NCBI RefSeq assembly: GCF_004362855.1
Contig: NZ_SNXW01000003.1
Coordinates: 248,001 to 312,000 of the forward strand
Source: Aquabacterium commune
GTDB lineage: Bacteria > Pseudomonadota > Gammaproteobacteria > Burkholderiales > Burkholderiaceae_C
Reading direction: 5' to 3'
DNA: 64,000 bases
In this document: piece by piece, positions 1 through 11,298 of the stretch
Numbering within the stretch: position 1 is the stretch's first letter
Layout: each line of letters opens with the position of its first letter
Notes under the pieces: generated by a model
Database searches by the model: none
The model's input: only the letters and a program-made list of their open reading frames with translations
Told to the model about the DNA's origin: nothing
Translations under genes and position numbers: made by a program

Positions 1-890
1 ACGGCGATGACCACAGCGCGGCCCGACTCGAGCACGAAGCCCGCGATGTGGGCGTCCTGCTCGGTCACGCCCTGGGTGGCGTCCACCAGCAGCAGCACGA
101 CGTTGGCGTCAGAGATGGCTTGCAGTGTCTTGACCACCGAGAATTTCTCGATGGCTTCGAACACCTTGCCCTTGCGGCGCAGACCGGCGGTGTCGATGAG
201 TTCGAACTTCTGGCCGTTGCGCTCGAAGGGCACGCTGATGGCGTCGCGCGTGGTGCCCGGCATGTCGAAGGCCACCAGGCGCTCTTCGCCCAGCCAGGTG
301 TTGATCAGCGTGGACTTGCCCACGTTGGGGCGGCCGGCCACGGTCAGGCGGATGGGGCGGTCTTCGGCGGGCGTCTCGTCTTCGTCGGCATCGGGGTCGA
401 TGAAGTCTTCGAGCGCGAGGTCGATCATGTCGCGCATGCCCTGGCCGTGCGCGGCCGACACCGGCATCGGCTCGCCCAGGCCCAGCTCGTAGAACTCGGC
501 CAGTTGGGGCGCGGTCTGCATGCCTTCGGCCTTGTTGGCCACGAGCAGCACCTTCTTGTTGGCGGTGCGCAGGAACTTGGCGATGTCGTGGTCTTGCGCG
601 GACAGGCCGTTGCGGGCATCGACCACGAAGATCACGGCATCGGCCTCGGCAACGGCCTGGCGGGTCTGCTTGGCCATCTCCTTGAAGATGCCGGACTTGC
701 ACTCGGGCTCGAAGCCGCCGGTGTCGATGGCGATGAAGGCGTGCGGACCCAGGCGGCCTTCGCCGTAGTGGCGGTCGCGCGTCAGGCCGGCGAAGTCGGC
801 AACGATGGCGTCGCGGGACTTCGTGAGTCGATTGAACAAGGTCGATTTGCCGACGTTGGGTCGTCCGACCAGTGCAATGACAGGTTTCAT
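1..890 (-). CDS. der: Ribosome biogenesis GTPase Der (EngA), 3' end cut by window
   Basis: Der has two tandem GTPase domains and acts in maturation of the 50S ribosomal subunit. The frame opens at an ATG at 888-890 and runs off the left edge after about 296 codons. Both P-loops are visible as GRPNVGKST, near residue 9 and near residue 196. Each domain also shows its G3 motif (DTGG in the first, DTAGLRRKG in the second), and the first shows NKAE as G4. The cut falls just before the NKxD of the second domain, so the end of that domain and the C-terminal KH-like domain are missing. It follows bamB by 66 bases, the usual betaproteobacterial order, and is probably the last visible gene of the hisS-bamB transcription unit. 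The truncation comes from the window edge, not from a mutation. Confidence 0.97.
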   Translation of the reverse strand, partial: MKPVIALVGRPNVGKSTLFNRLTKSRDAIVADFAGLTRDRHYGEGRLGPHAFIAIDTGGFEPECKSGIFKEMAKQTRQAVAEADAVIFVVDARNGLSAQDHDIAKFLRTANKKVLLVANKAEGMQTAPQLAEFYELGLGEPMPVSAAHGQGMRDMIDLALEDFIDPDADEDETPAEDRPIRLTVAGRPNVGKSTLINTWLGEERLVAFDMPGTTRDAISVPFERNGQKFELIDTAGLRRKGKVFEAIEKFSVVKTLQAISDANVVLLLVDATQGVTEQDAHIAGFVLESGRAVVIA

Positions 891-956
891 GGAATCAGGT
901 GCGAGAGATCAGCGGGTGATCGTGGAAAAACAGGCGCGGCCAGGGGCGCTCGGCGC

Positions 957-2096
957 TCAGTTGCCGGAGAAGGCGTAAACGGTGCCCTTGCGGGTGACAA
1001 GCAGCAGCTTGCCCTGCACCACGAGCGGCGCACCGGCGACGGGGGCGTCCAGTTCGGTGCGGGTCAGGGTGCGGCCGTCGGCCTGGGACAGGATGTGCAG
1101 GTAGCCTTGCGCGTCGGCCACGGCGATGCGATCGCCCCACAGGGCCGGTGCGCTCAGGCCACGGTTGACGAAGCGGTCGATGCGCCAGACGCTGTCGCCG
1201 TTCTCGACCTTCCATGCGCTCAGGCGGTCGGTGCTGTCCGCACCCACCACGAGCTGCAGGTTGGCGGCCACGGCCTGGGTGCCGGCTTGCGGACGGCTCC
1301 AGCGCACGCTGCCGCGGTTGAGCTCCAGGCAAGCCACGGAGAACTGGAAAGCGCGCACGCAGGCTTCGTCATCGACGCGGGCCAGCGGGCCGACCAGATC
1401 GGCCAGGCGCTCGACCTCGTTGGTGCCGCGCGGCGTGCCGACGCTGACATCGAAGCGCGGCGTGCCCTTGACGGGGTCCAGGCCGACCATGCGGTTGCCC
1501 TGGCCGACCAGGAGGGTGTCGCGGAAGGCTTCGATGACGCTGCGGGTGGCCAGGGCCAGGGGCTCGGCGCCGGGGCGCTGGTAGAGCCACAGGTAGCGGC
1601 CGTCCAGGGCGTCGTAGGCGCGCACGCTGCGGTCCAGGGCTTGCACGAACACGCGTTCGCCGGCCACCACGGGGGCGGTGAGCACGCGACCGGGTTGGCG
1701 CTCGGTCCAGAGCAGCTTGCCCTGGTCGAACAGCATCAGGTCGTTGTTGGCGCTGACCACGGCGGCATAGCGGCCATCCGAGCCGACAGCGGCCGATAGC
1801 TCGGTCTTGGCCTGGGCGCGCCAGCGTTCGCGGCCGGTTTGCAGGTCCAGCGAGACGATGCTGCCATCGACGTTGGCCACGGCCACGGCGTCGGCAGACA
1901 CCGCCAAGGCGAAGGTCGGGGCCACTTCACCCACGCGCACCGACCAGGCCGGGGCCAGCCGGGTGGCGTTGCTCAGGGATTCCAGCGGCGCGGGCTTGGG
2001 CTTGCTGGCGCCACATGCCGACAGGCCGAGGGCCAGGGCGAGGCTCAGGCCGAGGACCGACAGGCGGGTCGTGCGGGAAACAGGGGAAAAGGTCAT
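957..2096 (-). CDS. bamB: Outer membrane protein assembly factor BamB (lipoprotein)
   Basis: BamB is the beta-propeller lipoprotein of the BAM complex, which inserts beta-barrel proteins into the outer membrane from the periplasmic side. The 379-residue product begins with a lipoprotein signal: basic start, hydrophobic stretch about residues 12-25, and lipobox LSAC with the lipidated Cys28. The rest contains repeated PQQ-propeller blades, visible as recurring patterns such as VDGSIVSLDLQTGRERW. The length matches the family. It lies between yfgM (52 bases upstream) and der, which is the conserved betaproteobacterial order. bamD, another BAM component, is in the same window at 13462. Confidence 0.96.
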   Translation of the reverse strand: MTFSPVSRTTRLSVLGLSLALALGLSACGASKPKPAPLESLSNATRLAPAWSVRVGEVAPTFALAVSADAVAVANVDGSIVSLDLQTGRERWRAQAKTELSAAVGSDGRYAAVVSANNDLMLFDQGKLLWTERQPGRVLTAPVVAGERVFVQALDRSVRAYDALDGRYLWLYQRPGAEPLALATRSVIEAFRDTLLVGQGNRMVGLDPVKGTPRFDVSVGTPRGTNEVERLADLVGPLARVDDEACVRAFQFSVACLELNRGSVRWSRPQAGTQAVAANLQLVVGADSTDRLSAWKVENGDSVWRIDRFVNRGLSAPALWGDRIAVADAQGYLHILSQADGRTLTRTELDAPVAGAPLVVQGKLLLVTRKGTVYAFSGN

Positions 2097-2148
2097 GGCA
2101 GCTCGTGGGGCTCAGAACGTGGCGTGGAGGCTCAGTGCGCGGGCGCCA

Positions 2149-2841
2149 TCAAGGGGCCGAGGATGCTGTTGCGGCTGTTGTGGCCTTGGTTGCCTGAGGG
2201 GGCGCCGCGGGTGCTTCGCCCAGCGCGGTCAGCTTGCCTTCGATGAAGCGGCGGTAGTCCACGGTGGCATCGAGCTTGTCCCAGGCCGCCTTGTACGCCT
2301 TGGCGGCTTCGGCCTTCTTGCCTTGGGCCAGGTAGATGTCGCCGCGGCGGTCATCGGCCAGGGGCTTGAATTCGTCGGACACGCCGGCATCGAGGGTCTT
2401 GAGGGCCTCATCGTACTGCTTGGCGTCCATCTGCATGCCGGCCAGGCGCAGGCGGGCGACGCCCACCAAGCTGGTGTTCTTGCCGTTCTCGGCCAGCCAT
2501 TGCAGGGCCGCGCGGGCCTGATCTGCCTTGGTGTCGGCGGCGACCTTGGCGGCCATCAAAGCGCCCTGCTCCGCCAACGCGGTGCCGGCGTAGTTGCCCT
2601 TGAGGTCCGAGAAGATCTGCAACACGCGATCGGCATTGCCCGAGGCGGCAGCACGGTCGAGCTCTTCGTACAGGCCGGTGGCGGCAATGGCGCGCTTTTG
2701 CTGCCAGTACAGGTAACCCGTCCAGGCGGCGTAAGCGCCCAGGGCCAGCACCAGCACCCAGGTGATCAGGTTGCCGTATTGCTTCCAGAAGTGCTTGACC
2801 TGGTCAAGTTGCTCCTGCTGTTCGAGGTCGTAGGTCGCCAT
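2149..2841 (-). CDS. yfgM: YfgM-family tetratricopeptide membrane protein
   Basis: A 230-residue protein with a short cytosolic N-terminus, one transmembrane segment (about residues 24-46, rich in Leu, Val and Ala) and a periplasmic TPR-like domain. A typical TPR stretch is YDEALKTLDAGVSDEFKPLA. In E. coli, YfgM is an ancillary subunit that links the SecYEG translocon to periplasmic chaperones. The same role here is inferred from domain layout and from its position between hisS and bamB. The C-terminus is a low-complexity Ala/Thr tail. Spacing to both neighbours is about 50 bases, consistent with an operon. Confidence 0.92.
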   Translation of the reverse strand: MATYDLEQQEQLDQVKHFWKQYGNLITWVLVLALGAYAAWTGYLYWQQKRAIAATGLYEELDRAAASGNADRVLQIFSDLKGNYAGTALAEQGALMAAKVAADTKADQARAALQWLAENGKNTSLVGVARLRLAGMQMDAKQYDEALKTLDAGVSDEFKPLADDRRGDIYLAQGKKAEAAKAYKAAWDKLDATVDYRRFIEGKLTALGEAPAAPPQATKATTAATASSAP

Positions 2842-2892
2842 GGTGTCTCGGGGTGGTGGATCTGCGGATTATGACTGGGCCAACGGACTTGT

Positions 2893-4185
2893 TCAGCGGG
2901 GCAGCAAGGTGGCGGCCCATTGGGCGATGTGGACCATCTGGCGGATCTGCTGTTCGCCGCCCTCACGGAGCGGCTTGACGGCCACTTCACCGCGGGCGAC
3001 CTCGTCCGGCCCGAACACCAGGGCGAAACGCGCGCCACTGGCATCGGCCTTCTTGAACTGGGACTTGGGGCTGGCCGGGCCGTCTTTGCCGGCTGGGTTC
3101 AGCACGACGCTGACGCCCTGGGCGCGCAAGGCTTCGAGCGCCACCATGACCGTTGGCAGGGGCACGCCGGGGAAGACCACGGCGAAGGCATCGGGCTGCG
3201 CCGGGCCAGGCAACTGACCGACTTCCTCCAGCAAGAGCAGGAGGCGCTCCATGCCCAGGCCCCAGCCGACAGCCGGGTTGGGCTTGCCGCCCAGCTGCTC
3301 GATCAGGCCGTCGTAACGGCCACCACCGCACACCGTGCCTTGGGAGCCCAGGCGCGTGGTGACCCACTCGAACACGGTCAGGTTGTAGTAGTCCATGCCG
3401 CGCACCAGGCGCGGGTTGACCTCGTAAGGCAGGCCCGCGGCGTCCAGCACGGCGCGCACGGCGTTGAAGTGCGCCAGCGACGCCTCGCCGAGGAAGTCGA
3501 TGAGCTTGGGGGCGGCTTCGACCACCGGCTGCATGGCCGGGTTCTTGGTGTCCAGGATGCGCAGCGGATTGCTGTGCAGGCGGCGCTTGGCCTCGTCGTC
3601 CAGCAGCTCGGCATGGGCCTCCAGGTGGGCGATCAAGGCCTCGCGGTGGGCCTGGCGCTCTTCGGGCTGGCCGAGGCTGTTGAGCTGCAACTGGACGTCT
3701 TCGCCCACGCTCAGGCCCAGGTCGCACCACAGCGAGGCCGTCATCAGGATCAGCTCGGCATCGACGTCGGGGCCGGCAAAGCCCAGCACCTCGGCACCGA
3801 CCTGGTGGAACTGGCGATAGCGGCCTTTTTGCGGGCGCTCGTGGCGGAACATCGGGCCGATGTAGTAGAGGCGCTTGCCGCCTTCGTACAGGAAGCTGTG
3901 CTCGTTGATGGCGCGCACCGCGCCGGCCGTGCCTTCGGGGCGCAGCGTGAGCTTGTCGCCGTTGAGGCTGTCTTCGAAGGAGTACATCTCCTTCTCGACG
4001 ATGTCGGTGACCTCGCCCAGGCCGCGCACGAACAGGGCCGTGGGCTCGACGATGGGCGTGCGCATGTTGAGGTAGCCGTAGCGGCGCATCAGCGCACGGA
4101 CCTTGTCTTCGAGCCATTCCCAGCGCGCCGAGTCCGGCGGCAGGATGTCGTTCATGCCTTTGATGGCTTTGAGCTGTTCGGCCAT
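2893..4185 (-). CDS. hisS: Histidine--tRNA ligase
   Basis: Class II aminoacyl-tRNA synthetase that charges tRNA-His in the cytosol. The ATG at 4183-4185 gives [20 protein letters not shown], the usual HisRS N-terminus, and a 430-residue protein of normal length. The open frame continues upstream without a plausible start. Visible motifs in order are [12 protein letters not shown] (class II motif 2 region), [16 protein letters not shown], the HisRS signature [28 protein letters not shown], and motif 3 as [12 protein letters not shown]. The C-terminal anticodon-binding domain follows. It sits 61 bases after ispG and 51 before yfgM. Confidence 0.98.
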   Translation of the reverse strand: MAEQLKAIKGMNDILPPDSARWEWLEDKVRALMRRYGYLNMRTPIVEPTALFVRGLGEVTDIVEKEMYSFEDSLNGDKLTLRPEGTAGAVRAINEHSFLYEGGKRLYYIGPMFRHERPQKGRYRQFHQVGAEVLGFAGPDVDAELILMTASLWCDLGLSVGEDVQLQLNSLGQPEERQAHREALIAHLEAHAELLDDEAKRRLHSNPLRILDTKNPAMQPVVEAAPKLIDFLGEASLAHFNAVRAVLDAAGLPYEVNPRLVRGMDYYNLTVFEWVTTRLGSQGTVCGGGRYDGLIEQLGGKPNPAVGWGLGMERLLLLLEEVGQLPGPAQPDAFAVVFPGVPLPTVMVALEALRAQGVSVVLNPAGKDGPASPKSQFKKADASGARFALVFGPDEVARGEVAVKPLREGGEQQIRQMVHIAQWAATLLPR

Positions 4186-4246
4186 GGGGAGATCAGGAAA
4201 ATGTTGTTCTTGTGGAGGATGCTGGCGAGCGCGCGCGTCGGATGGC

Positions 4247-5523
<1,277 letters not shown>

Positions 5524-5527
<4 letters not shown>

Positions 5528-6555
5528 TTCAGCTCCAGGCGTGCGATGTTGTTGCGGTTGTAGGGGGTGAGGTCCACGGGCTGCCCACGCAGCGTGACCT
5601 GCACACCGTTCACGTTGCCGATGCGCAGATTCCATGGCGGCACGCCGCCCATGGACAGCGTCTCTCCGGCCTTGACCAGGCGGGACAGGCGCTTGGTGCC
5701 TGTGCCATCGGTCACTTCCATCCAAGCGTCTTCGGTCGCACGCAGCACGACCGCGCCAGAGGCTGGGTCGGCCAACGATGCGCCAGTGACCGCCGGCTGT
5801 GGTGCTGGTGCTGGTGCTGGTGCTGGTGCTGGTGCGGCTTGCGAGGCCGCGACGGCTGACACCACAGGCTGCGATGGCACAGCCGACGCCGATGGCGCCT
5901 GGGCCGCAGCATCCGGGATGCCCAAGGCACCCGAAGCACCGAACAAGGGCTCCGAGGCGGCCTGCGCCACCGAGGCCTCGCCCAGCGCGACGCCCACCGC
6001 CGCTTCGGGCTCGGAGGCTGCGGCATCGACCGAGGAAGCCGCAGACGCCGCATCGGCCGCGCTCAAGGCACCTGCGCGCTGCATCCACCCTGGCAAAGTC
6101 ACGGATTCGGGCAGGAAATAGACCACCGCGGCGGCCAGCAGCAAGGCCAGCGGCGCCAGCCACTTGAGGCTGAGCACGGCCGACAGGTCCATGCCGCCGT
6201 CGCGGTCGAACATGTGCGGCGCCAGCCGGGTCTCCTTGAAGGGCTGGTTGAGCGGCGGCTTGTCGCTGCCCAGAGGCGCAGGGCGCGCCGCGGGCAAGGC
6301 CGCCAGCACCGGTGCCCCATCCACCTTGAGGTAGCGGCACACGGTCTGCGCCAGGGCGCGCGCGAAGTTGGCGTCGGGCAGTTGGTCCAGGCGCCCTTCC
6401 TCCAGCGCCGCCAGCTTGGCAGGCGTCACCTTGAGCACCATGGCCAGGGCGTCCAGGCTCAAGCCCTGGGCCTCGCGCGCCAGGCGCAGCATCTCGCCCG
6501 CGCCACGGTTGCCCGCATCGGGCGTGTTGAGTTGGATCGGTGGCGTGTCACTCAT
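5524..6555 (-). CDS. rodZ: RodZ-like helix-turn-helix membrane protein (DUF4115)
   Basis: RodZ links the MreB cytoskeleton to the membrane and helps set rod shape. The 343-residue protein has an XRE-type HTH (about residues 20-80, [16 protein letters not shown]), a linker, one transmembrane helix (about 131-148) and a periplasmic part. The periplasmic part is an Ala/Pro-rich linker followed by a DUF4115 domain ([20 protein letters not shown]). The chosen ATG at 6553-6555 overlaps the pilW stop by 8 bases. A hexanucleotide microsatellite at 5801-5834 encodes the (AP)n linker. The assignment to RodZ rests on domain order and on the position before ispG, which is shared with E. coli. Confidence 0.88.
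5801..5834 (+). repeat. GGTGCT hexanucleotide microsatellite inside rodZ
   Basis: Between five and six perfect copies of GGTGCT read on the plus strand. On the coding (minus) strand they give alternating Ala-Pro codons in the periplasmic linker of RodZ. Slippage by whole units keeps the reading frame and only changes linker length. Confidence 0.9.
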
Positions 6556-7426
6556 CGTAGCGACCCAGTTCCAGTGCAGTGGCCTCGCGGCTGCCAATGA
6601 AGCGCCTGCGCAACTGCGCGGCCAGCTCGTCGCGGCCCGAGAAGTTGCCAAGGCGGTGCTCGATGCGGATCGCCAGCCAGAGGGATTCGGCGGTCGTTTG
6701 ATCGGGCGTGTTGTTGATGCGGCGCACGTAAAAACGCGCACGTTCCAGCTCACCCCTGCGCATCAGCACCGAGGCCAGGTTGTAGCCGGTGGCCGGGCTG
6801 GCGGGGTCGATTTCATAGGCCTTGACCAGCGACTTCTCACCCTCGGCGTACAGGCCGGCGCGCACCTGACAAACGCCCCGGGCCAGGTGGGTCTTTGACA
6901 CCGGGATGGCCTGCGACGGCGGCAGCGTCACGGCGCGGGCGAACAAGGCGTCCGCCTCGGCGTACTGTCCGCGGCGGCACAGCGACCAGGCATGGTTGTG
7001 CAGCACGCTGACGTTCGCCGTGTCCAGCGACAGGGCCTGGCGGAAGCTCGCATCGGCGCGATCGGTGTCGCCCATGGCGTCGTAGATCAGGCCGCGCATC
7101 TCGTGCGCCGCGGGCAGGCTGGGGTCGATGGACACGGCCTGCTTGAGCTCGTCCAGCGCGGTGTTGTACTGCCCTTGGGCGTAATAGGTCGTCGCCAACT
7201 CCAGGCGGATGCGGGCGCGGCGACGCACATCGCCCTCGTCCGAGGCCGTGACGATGTCGGCGCGGGCATCTGCAGCGTTGCCTGCTTGTGCACGCTGCTG
7301 CGCCGAGGGCAGGCCTGCACAGCCGGCCAGCAGCACAGACAGGCCCAGCACGGCCGCGGCACAGCCACGCGCCCCACCCCACAGGTGGCGACGCCCGGCC
7401 AGGCGGATCACGGATCGCATCCTCAT
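6548..7426 (-). CDS. pilW: Type IV pilus biogenesis/stability lipoprotein PilW (PilF)
   Basis: PilW/PilF is a TPR lipoprotein that supports assembly of the PilQ secretin in the outer membrane. The 292-residue product starts with a basic N-terminus, a hydrophobic signal and lipobox LLAGC (Cys36). TPR units follow, for example YYAQGQYNTALDELKQAVSI and GLIYDAMGDTDRADASFRQA. The ATG at 7424-7426 is chosen because AGGAG lies 8 bases upstream. A second ATG two codons later is also possible. It sits between rlmN and rodZ, the conserved location of pilF. Confidence 0.92.
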   Translation of the reverse strand: MRMRSVIRLAGRRHLWGGARGCAAAVLGLSVLLAGCAGLPSAQQRAQAGNAADARADIVTASDEGDVRRRARIRLELATTYYAQGQYNTALDELKQAVSIDPSLPAAHEMRGLIYDAMGDTDRADASFRQALSLDTANVSVLHNHAWSLCRRGQYAEADALFARAVTLPPSQAIPVSKTHLARGVCQVRAGLYAEGEKSLVKAYEIDPASPATGYNLASVLMRRGELERARFYVRRINNTPDQTTAESLWLAIRIEHRLGNFSGRDELAAQLRRRFIGSREATALELGRYDE

Positions 7427-7452
7427 GCAGCTATCTCCTTGTTCGGGCACAG

Positions 7453-7458
7453 AGTGTA
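7453..7458 (-). promoter_or_regulatory. Candidate -10 box for the pilW-rodZ-ispG unit
   Basis: On the minus strand TACACT lies in the 63-base rlmN-pilW gap, about 26 bases before the pilW start. No good -35 hexamer is visible, so this is a weak call. Confidence 0.3.
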
Positions 7459-7489
7459 GGGGCTTGAGGCGCCCGCCGATGCCGGGCAC

Positions 7490-8623
7490 TCAATGCCCAT
7501 GCGTCTTCTGGCTGCTCACCGCGTGGATGACGATGGGCTGGCGCAACATGCGCTCGTCGGCCCGGGTGCGGTCCTGCACCTCGCCAGCAAGCTGACCGCA
7601 AGCGGCATCAATGTCATCACCCCGCGTCTTGCGCACGGTGGTGACGATGCCGGCATCGGCCAGGATGCGCGCAAAGGCCTGCACGCGCTCGTTCTGAGAA
7701 CGGTGCAGCCCCGAGGCCGGGAAAGGATTGAAGGGGATCAGGTTGAATTTGCAATGGATGCGGTTGCGCACCAAGGCAATCAGCTGATGGGCGTGCTCGT
7801 CGGTGTCATTGACGCCATCGAGCATGCAGTACTCGAACGTGATGAAGTCGCGCGGTGCGGCCTGCAGGTACGCCTGACAAGCGCTCAGCAACTCGTCGAT
7901 GGGGTATTTGCGGTTCAGCGGCACGAGCTGGTCGCGCAGTGCGTCGTTCGGGGCGTGCAGCGACACGGCCAGCGCCACAGGACAATCCTGCTGCAGGCGC
8001 TCGATCATGGGCACGACACCCGAGGTGGACACCGTCACGCGGCGGCGCGACAGGCCATAGCCGTGGTCGTCGAGCATGGTGCGCAGGGCCGGCACCAGGG
8101 CGCCGTAGTTCTGCAGCGGCTCGCCCATGCCCATCATCACCACGTTGCTGATGACCCGCTCAGAGGTGTTCTGGCGCTTGCGCAAGGCGTGCTCGGCATG
8201 CCAGAGCTGCGCGGTGATTTCGCCTGTGCTCAGGTTGCGGCTGAAGCCCTGGTGCCCGGTCGAGCAGAAGCGGCAGCCCACGGCACAACCCGCTTGCGAG
8301 GACACGCACAGCGTGCCACGGTCATCCTCAGGGATGAAAACGGTTTCGACGGCATTGCCCTGTCCGACATCGAACAGCCACTTGATGGTGCCGTCGGCAG
8401 ACACATGCTCGCTGATGATGCTCAGCGGCTGGATGTGGGCCACGCCTTGCAGCTTGCTGCGCAGGGACTTGGCCAGGTCGGTCATCTGATCGAAATCAGA
8501 CGCGCCTTTTTGATGGATCCAGCGGAACAGCTGGGTGGCGCGGAAGCGCTTTTCACCCAGTTGCTCGCAGTAGGCCGCCAAGCCGTCGAGGTCGAAATCC
8601 AGCAGATTGACAAGAGCGCTCAT
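7490..8623 (-). CDS. rlmN: Dual-specificity 23S rRNA/tRNA adenine-C2 methyltransferase RlmN
   Basis: Radical-SAM enzyme that methylates C2 of A2503 in 23S rRNA and of A37 in some tRNAs. The 377-residue protein carries the radical-SAM cysteines as CAVGCRFC. It also carries the two mechanistic cysteines expected from E. coli RlmN: one in GTLCVSSQ just upstream of the cluster motif and one in AACGQL near the C-terminus. A GMGEPL motif is also present. The first residues [15 protein letters not shown] are typical. It lies 36 bases after ndk. Confidence 0.98.
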   Translation of the reverse strand: MSALVNLLDFDLDGLAAYCEQLGEKRFRATQLFRWIHQKGASDFDQMTDLAKSLRSKLQGVAHIQPLSIISEHVSADGTIKWLFDVGQGNAVETVFIPEDDRGTLCVSSQAGCAVGCRFCSTGHQGFSRNLSTGEITAQLWHAEHALRKRQNTSERVISNVVMMGMGEPLQNYGALVPALRTMLDDHGYGLSRRRVTVSTSGVVPMIERLQQDCPVALAVSLHAPNDALRDQLVPLNRKYPIDELLSACQAYLQAAPRDFITFEYCMLDGVNDTDEHAHQLIALVRNRIHCKFNLIPFNPFPASGLHRSQNERVQAFARILADAGIVTTVRKTRGDDIDAACGQLAGEVQDRTRADERMLRQPIVIHAVSSQKTHGH

Positions 8624-8659
8624 GGGATTTCAGGCCAGACGGCAGCAGGCAGCAGCCGA

Positions 8660-9085
8660 TCAGCGGCTGTAAACGTTCAGGCCGGGGAAGAAGAAAGCGA
8701 TTTCCACGGCGGCGGTCTCAGGAGCGTCAGAGCCGTGCACGGCGTTGGCGTCGATCGACTCGGCGAAGTCGGCGCGGATGGTGCCTGCAGCGGCCTTCTT
8801 GGGGTCGGTGGCGCCCATCAGGTCACGGTTCTTGGCGATGGCGCCTTCGCCTTCGAGCACCTGGATGAACACGGGGCCGGAGACCATGAAGTCAACCAGG
8901 TCCTTGAAGAAAGGACGGGCGGCGTGCACAGCGTAGAACTGCTCGGCTTCGGCGCGCGACAGTTGCACCAGCTTGGCAGCGGCGACCTTCAGGCCAGCGC
9001 CTTCAAAGCGGGCGACGATTTGGCCGATGACGTTCTTGGCAACGGCGTCGGGCTTGATGATCGAGAGGGTGCGTTCGACGGTCAT
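8660..9085 (-). CDS. ndk: Nucleoside diphosphate kinase
   Basis: Transfers the gamma phosphate between nucleoside triphosphates and diphosphates through a phospho-histidine. The start is the ATG at 9083-9085 ([15 protein letters not shown]), with GGAG about 8 bases upstream. The open frame extends further upstream but that part is not NDK. The resulting 141 residues equal the usual family length. The active-site segment [13 protein letters not shown] contains the catalytic His in the NxxHGSD motif. Confidence 0.99.
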   Translation of the reverse strand: MTVERTLSIIKPDAVAKNVIGQIVARFEGAGLKVAAAKLVQLSRAEAEQFYAVHAARPFFKDLVDFMVSGPVFIQVLEGEGAIAKNRDLMGATDPKKAAAGTIRADFAESIDANAVHGSDAPETAAVEIAFFFPGLNVYSR

Positions 9086-9125
9086 GAATGGATCTCCTGA
9101 ATCAGCGAAATGGACAAAACCTGGG

Positions 9126-9131
9126 ATTGTA
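9126..9131 (-). promoter_or_regulatory. Candidate -10 box before ndk
   Basis: TACAAT on the minus strand, 40 bases upstream of the ndk ATG, in the 74-base gap after rluB. No convincing -35 is visible. It could start an ndk-rlmN transcript. Confidence 0.35.
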
Positions 9132-9159
9132 TCGTTCGAATGTGGCAAGTGCCTGTCGC

Positions 9160-11298
9160 TCAACGGCGACCACGACCACCGCCGCCACCTCCGCCGCCGC
9201 CACTGCCACCACGGCGGTTGCCGCCAGAGCGTCCGCCGCCAAAGTAGGCATCGGCGCCGATGTAGCCCACCGCGGTCTGCAAGGGGTCAGGTTGTTTGGG
9301 GCCCTTGGCCTTGGCGCCGCCGTCACGGCCATGGTCCTGGTCGGGACGACCGAAACCGGAGGTGATGCGCTTGGAGCCCTTGACGAAGCGCTTGTCGAAG
9401 GTCTGCTCCAGCGGGTTGGGGATGGGGCCGATGTGATCGAAATCGTCGTCCGCATCGCGGGCACCCTGAGGCGCCTGGCTCGACATCTGGGCGCGCTCAT
9501 GGTTGCCCTGCTGGCCCTGGCCACGCGGGCCTTGGCCGCGCTGGCCGCCCTGGCCGAACTGGCCGCCACCCTGCTGCGGACGACCACCCTGGCCACCACG
9601 TCCGTCACGACCATCGCGCCCGTCACGCCCTTGCTGGCCTTGGCCGCGCTGACCTTGCTGGCCACGCTGACCGGGCTGTTGCCCGTTGGGGCCCTGCCCT
9701 GCGCGCTGACCACCCTGCTGGCCACCTTGTTGGCCGCCACCTCGCTGACCTTCGGCCTGCTGACCGCGCTGAGGCTGCGGCTTGCCGCCCTTGCCGCGAC
9801 CCTGCTGCTGGTCGGCTTCCTGGCGGTCCATGCCAGCCAGCGACTTCACGGCGCGGACGTCGGACTCGCCCAGCTCGGCCCACACGCCACGGCGCAGGCC
9901 GCGCGGCAGCACGATGGCGCCATAGCGCACGCGGATCAGGCGGTTGACGGTCAGGCCCACGGCGTCGAACAGCTTGCGCACTTCGCGGTTGCGGCCTTCG
10001 GTGATGACCACGCGGTACCACTGGTTCACACCCTCGCCCAGGCCATTGCTGATGGACACGAACGAGGCGGCTTGGCCTTCGATGTCCACGCCGGCCAGCA
10101 GGCGCTCGCGCGACGGCTCGTCCAGGCTGCCCAGCACGCGCACAGCGTACTCGCGCTCCACGCCAAAGCGCGGGTGCATGAGCTGGTTGGCCAGTTCGCC
10201 GGAGTTGGTGAACAGCAGCAGGCCTTCGGTGTTCAGATCGAGGCGACCCACCGACATCCACTTGCCATTCTGCAAACGCGGCAGGCGGCGAAACACGGTG
10301 GGCCGGCCTTGCGGGTCGTCATGGGTGACGACCTCGCCCACAGGCTTGTGGTAGGCCAGGATGCGCGCGGCAGGCGGCGCGATGCGGATCCGGATCGGCT
10401 TGCCGGCGACCTTGACGCGGTCACCGTGCGAGATGCGCTGGCCGATGTGGGCCACCTGGTCGTTCACCTCGATGCGGCCTTCTTCGATCATCTGCTCGAT
10501 GTCGCGGCGCGAACCGACGCCTGCCTGTGCCAGCACCTTTTGCAGCTTGGGCGCATCGGGCTCTGGGCGCAGGACGCGCTTGTAGGGACCGGCAGGCTCC
10601 GCGCTCGCCGCATCTTCGGATTCTTCTTCGTGGGCCTTGTCGAAATCACCCGACAACAGCTCCGCGAAGACCTCGGCAGCTTGCTGCTGGGCCATCGCGG
10701 CGCGGCGGGCGCCACGGAACTCGGTGGGATCCTCGCCCGGCGACTGGGCACCCGGAGCGCCCTCGCTGGCCGATGCCTCCGACAGATCGCCGTCTTCCGC
10801 GACCGGTGCAGCCCGGCCTGCGGATGCCTTGGGCGCCACAGCGGTCACAGCAGCATCGGCCACCACGTTGGCCTCGCCCATCGCTGCGGGCGCAACGGCT
10901 TCTGTCTGAGCCACAGCCGCGGGCTTGCGACGCGGCGCGCGCTTCGGGGCAGCAGCCACCGGTGCATCGACCTCGTCCGCAGCGGCGGGAGCGGCAAGCT
11001 CGACCGCCACCGCCACCGCCGCCGCCACCACCTCCGTCACCTCAGCCGCTTGCGGCGCGGGCGCCTCTTCCACGGTCTTGCGGCGACGCGGCGCCCGCTT
11101 GGCCGCGACGGGCGCTACAGCCTCGGCAGCCGCTGCCGGCACAACGGCCTCGGTCGCCTCTGGCGCGCTGGAGGCCTCGCTCACATCGACCGCCTTGGGG
11201 CGGCGCGTGCGCTTGGGCTTGACCGCCGCTTCGGTGGCGGCCTCAACGGGGGGCTGGTTGTCCTGAGGATCTTGCATGGGCGCGGAGTCGGTGGTCAT
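9160..11298 (-). CDS. rluB: 23S rRNA pseudouridine synthase RluB with large low-complexity extensions
   Basis: RsuA/RluB-family enzyme, expected to make pseudouridine 2605 of 23S rRNA. The 712-residue protein is more than twice the usual core length. Residues 1-249 are Ala/Pro/Val-rich with three basic islands ([22 protein letters not shown]). The S4 RNA-binding domain starts near 250 ([20 protein letters not shown]). The catalytic motif [13 protein letters not shown] places Asp354 in the active site. From about 497 to the end the protein is a Gln/Gly/Arg-rich tail ending in poly-Gly and RGRR. The ATG overlaps the scpB stop as ATGA, so the two are translationally coupled. The catalytic core looks intact. 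The function of the tails is unknown. Confidence 0.95.
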   Translation of the reverse strand: MTTDSAPMQDPQDNQPPVEAATEAAVKPKRTRRPKAVDVSEASSAPEATEAVVPAAAAEAVAPVAAKRAPRRRKTVEEAPAPQAAEVTEVVAAAVAVAVELAAPAAADEVDAPVAAAPKRAPRRKPAAVAQTEAVAPAAMGEANVVADAAVTAVAPKASAGRAAPVAEDGDLSEASASEGAPGAQSPGEDPTEFRGARRAAMAQQQAAEVFAELLSGDFDKAHEEESEDAASAEPAGPYKRVLRPEPDAPKLQKVLAQAGVGSRRDIEQMIEEGRIEVNDQVAHIGQRISHGDRVKVAGKPIRIRIAPPAARILAYHKPVGEVVTHDDPQGRPTVFRRLPRLQNGKWMSVGRLDLNTEGLLLFTNSGELANQLMHPRFGVEREYAVRVLGSLDEPSRERLLAGVDIEGQAASFVSISNGLGEGVNQWYRVVITEGRNREVRKLFDAVGLTVNRLIRVRYGAIVLPRGLRRGVWAELGESDVRAVKSLAGMDRQEADQQQGRGKGGKPQPQRGQQAEGQRGGGQQGGQQGGQRAGQGPNGQQPGQRGQQGQRGQGQQGRDGRDGRDGRGGQGGRPQQGGGQFGQGGQRGQGPRGQGQQGNHERAQMSSQAPQGARDADDDFDHIGPIPNPLEQTFDKRFVKGSKRITSGFGRPDQDHGRDGGAKAKGPKQPDPLQTAVGYIGADAYFGGGRSGGNRRGGSGGGGGGGGGRGRR

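Noticed and set aside
48-1799. A 583-codon plus-strand frame over der and bamB
   Set aside because: It runs antisense to two recognisable genes and has no family similarity.
9497-9800. Collagen-like or bacteriocin-like repeat protein
   Set aside because: The Gly/Gln-rich repeats are in frame with the RluB core and have no independent start.
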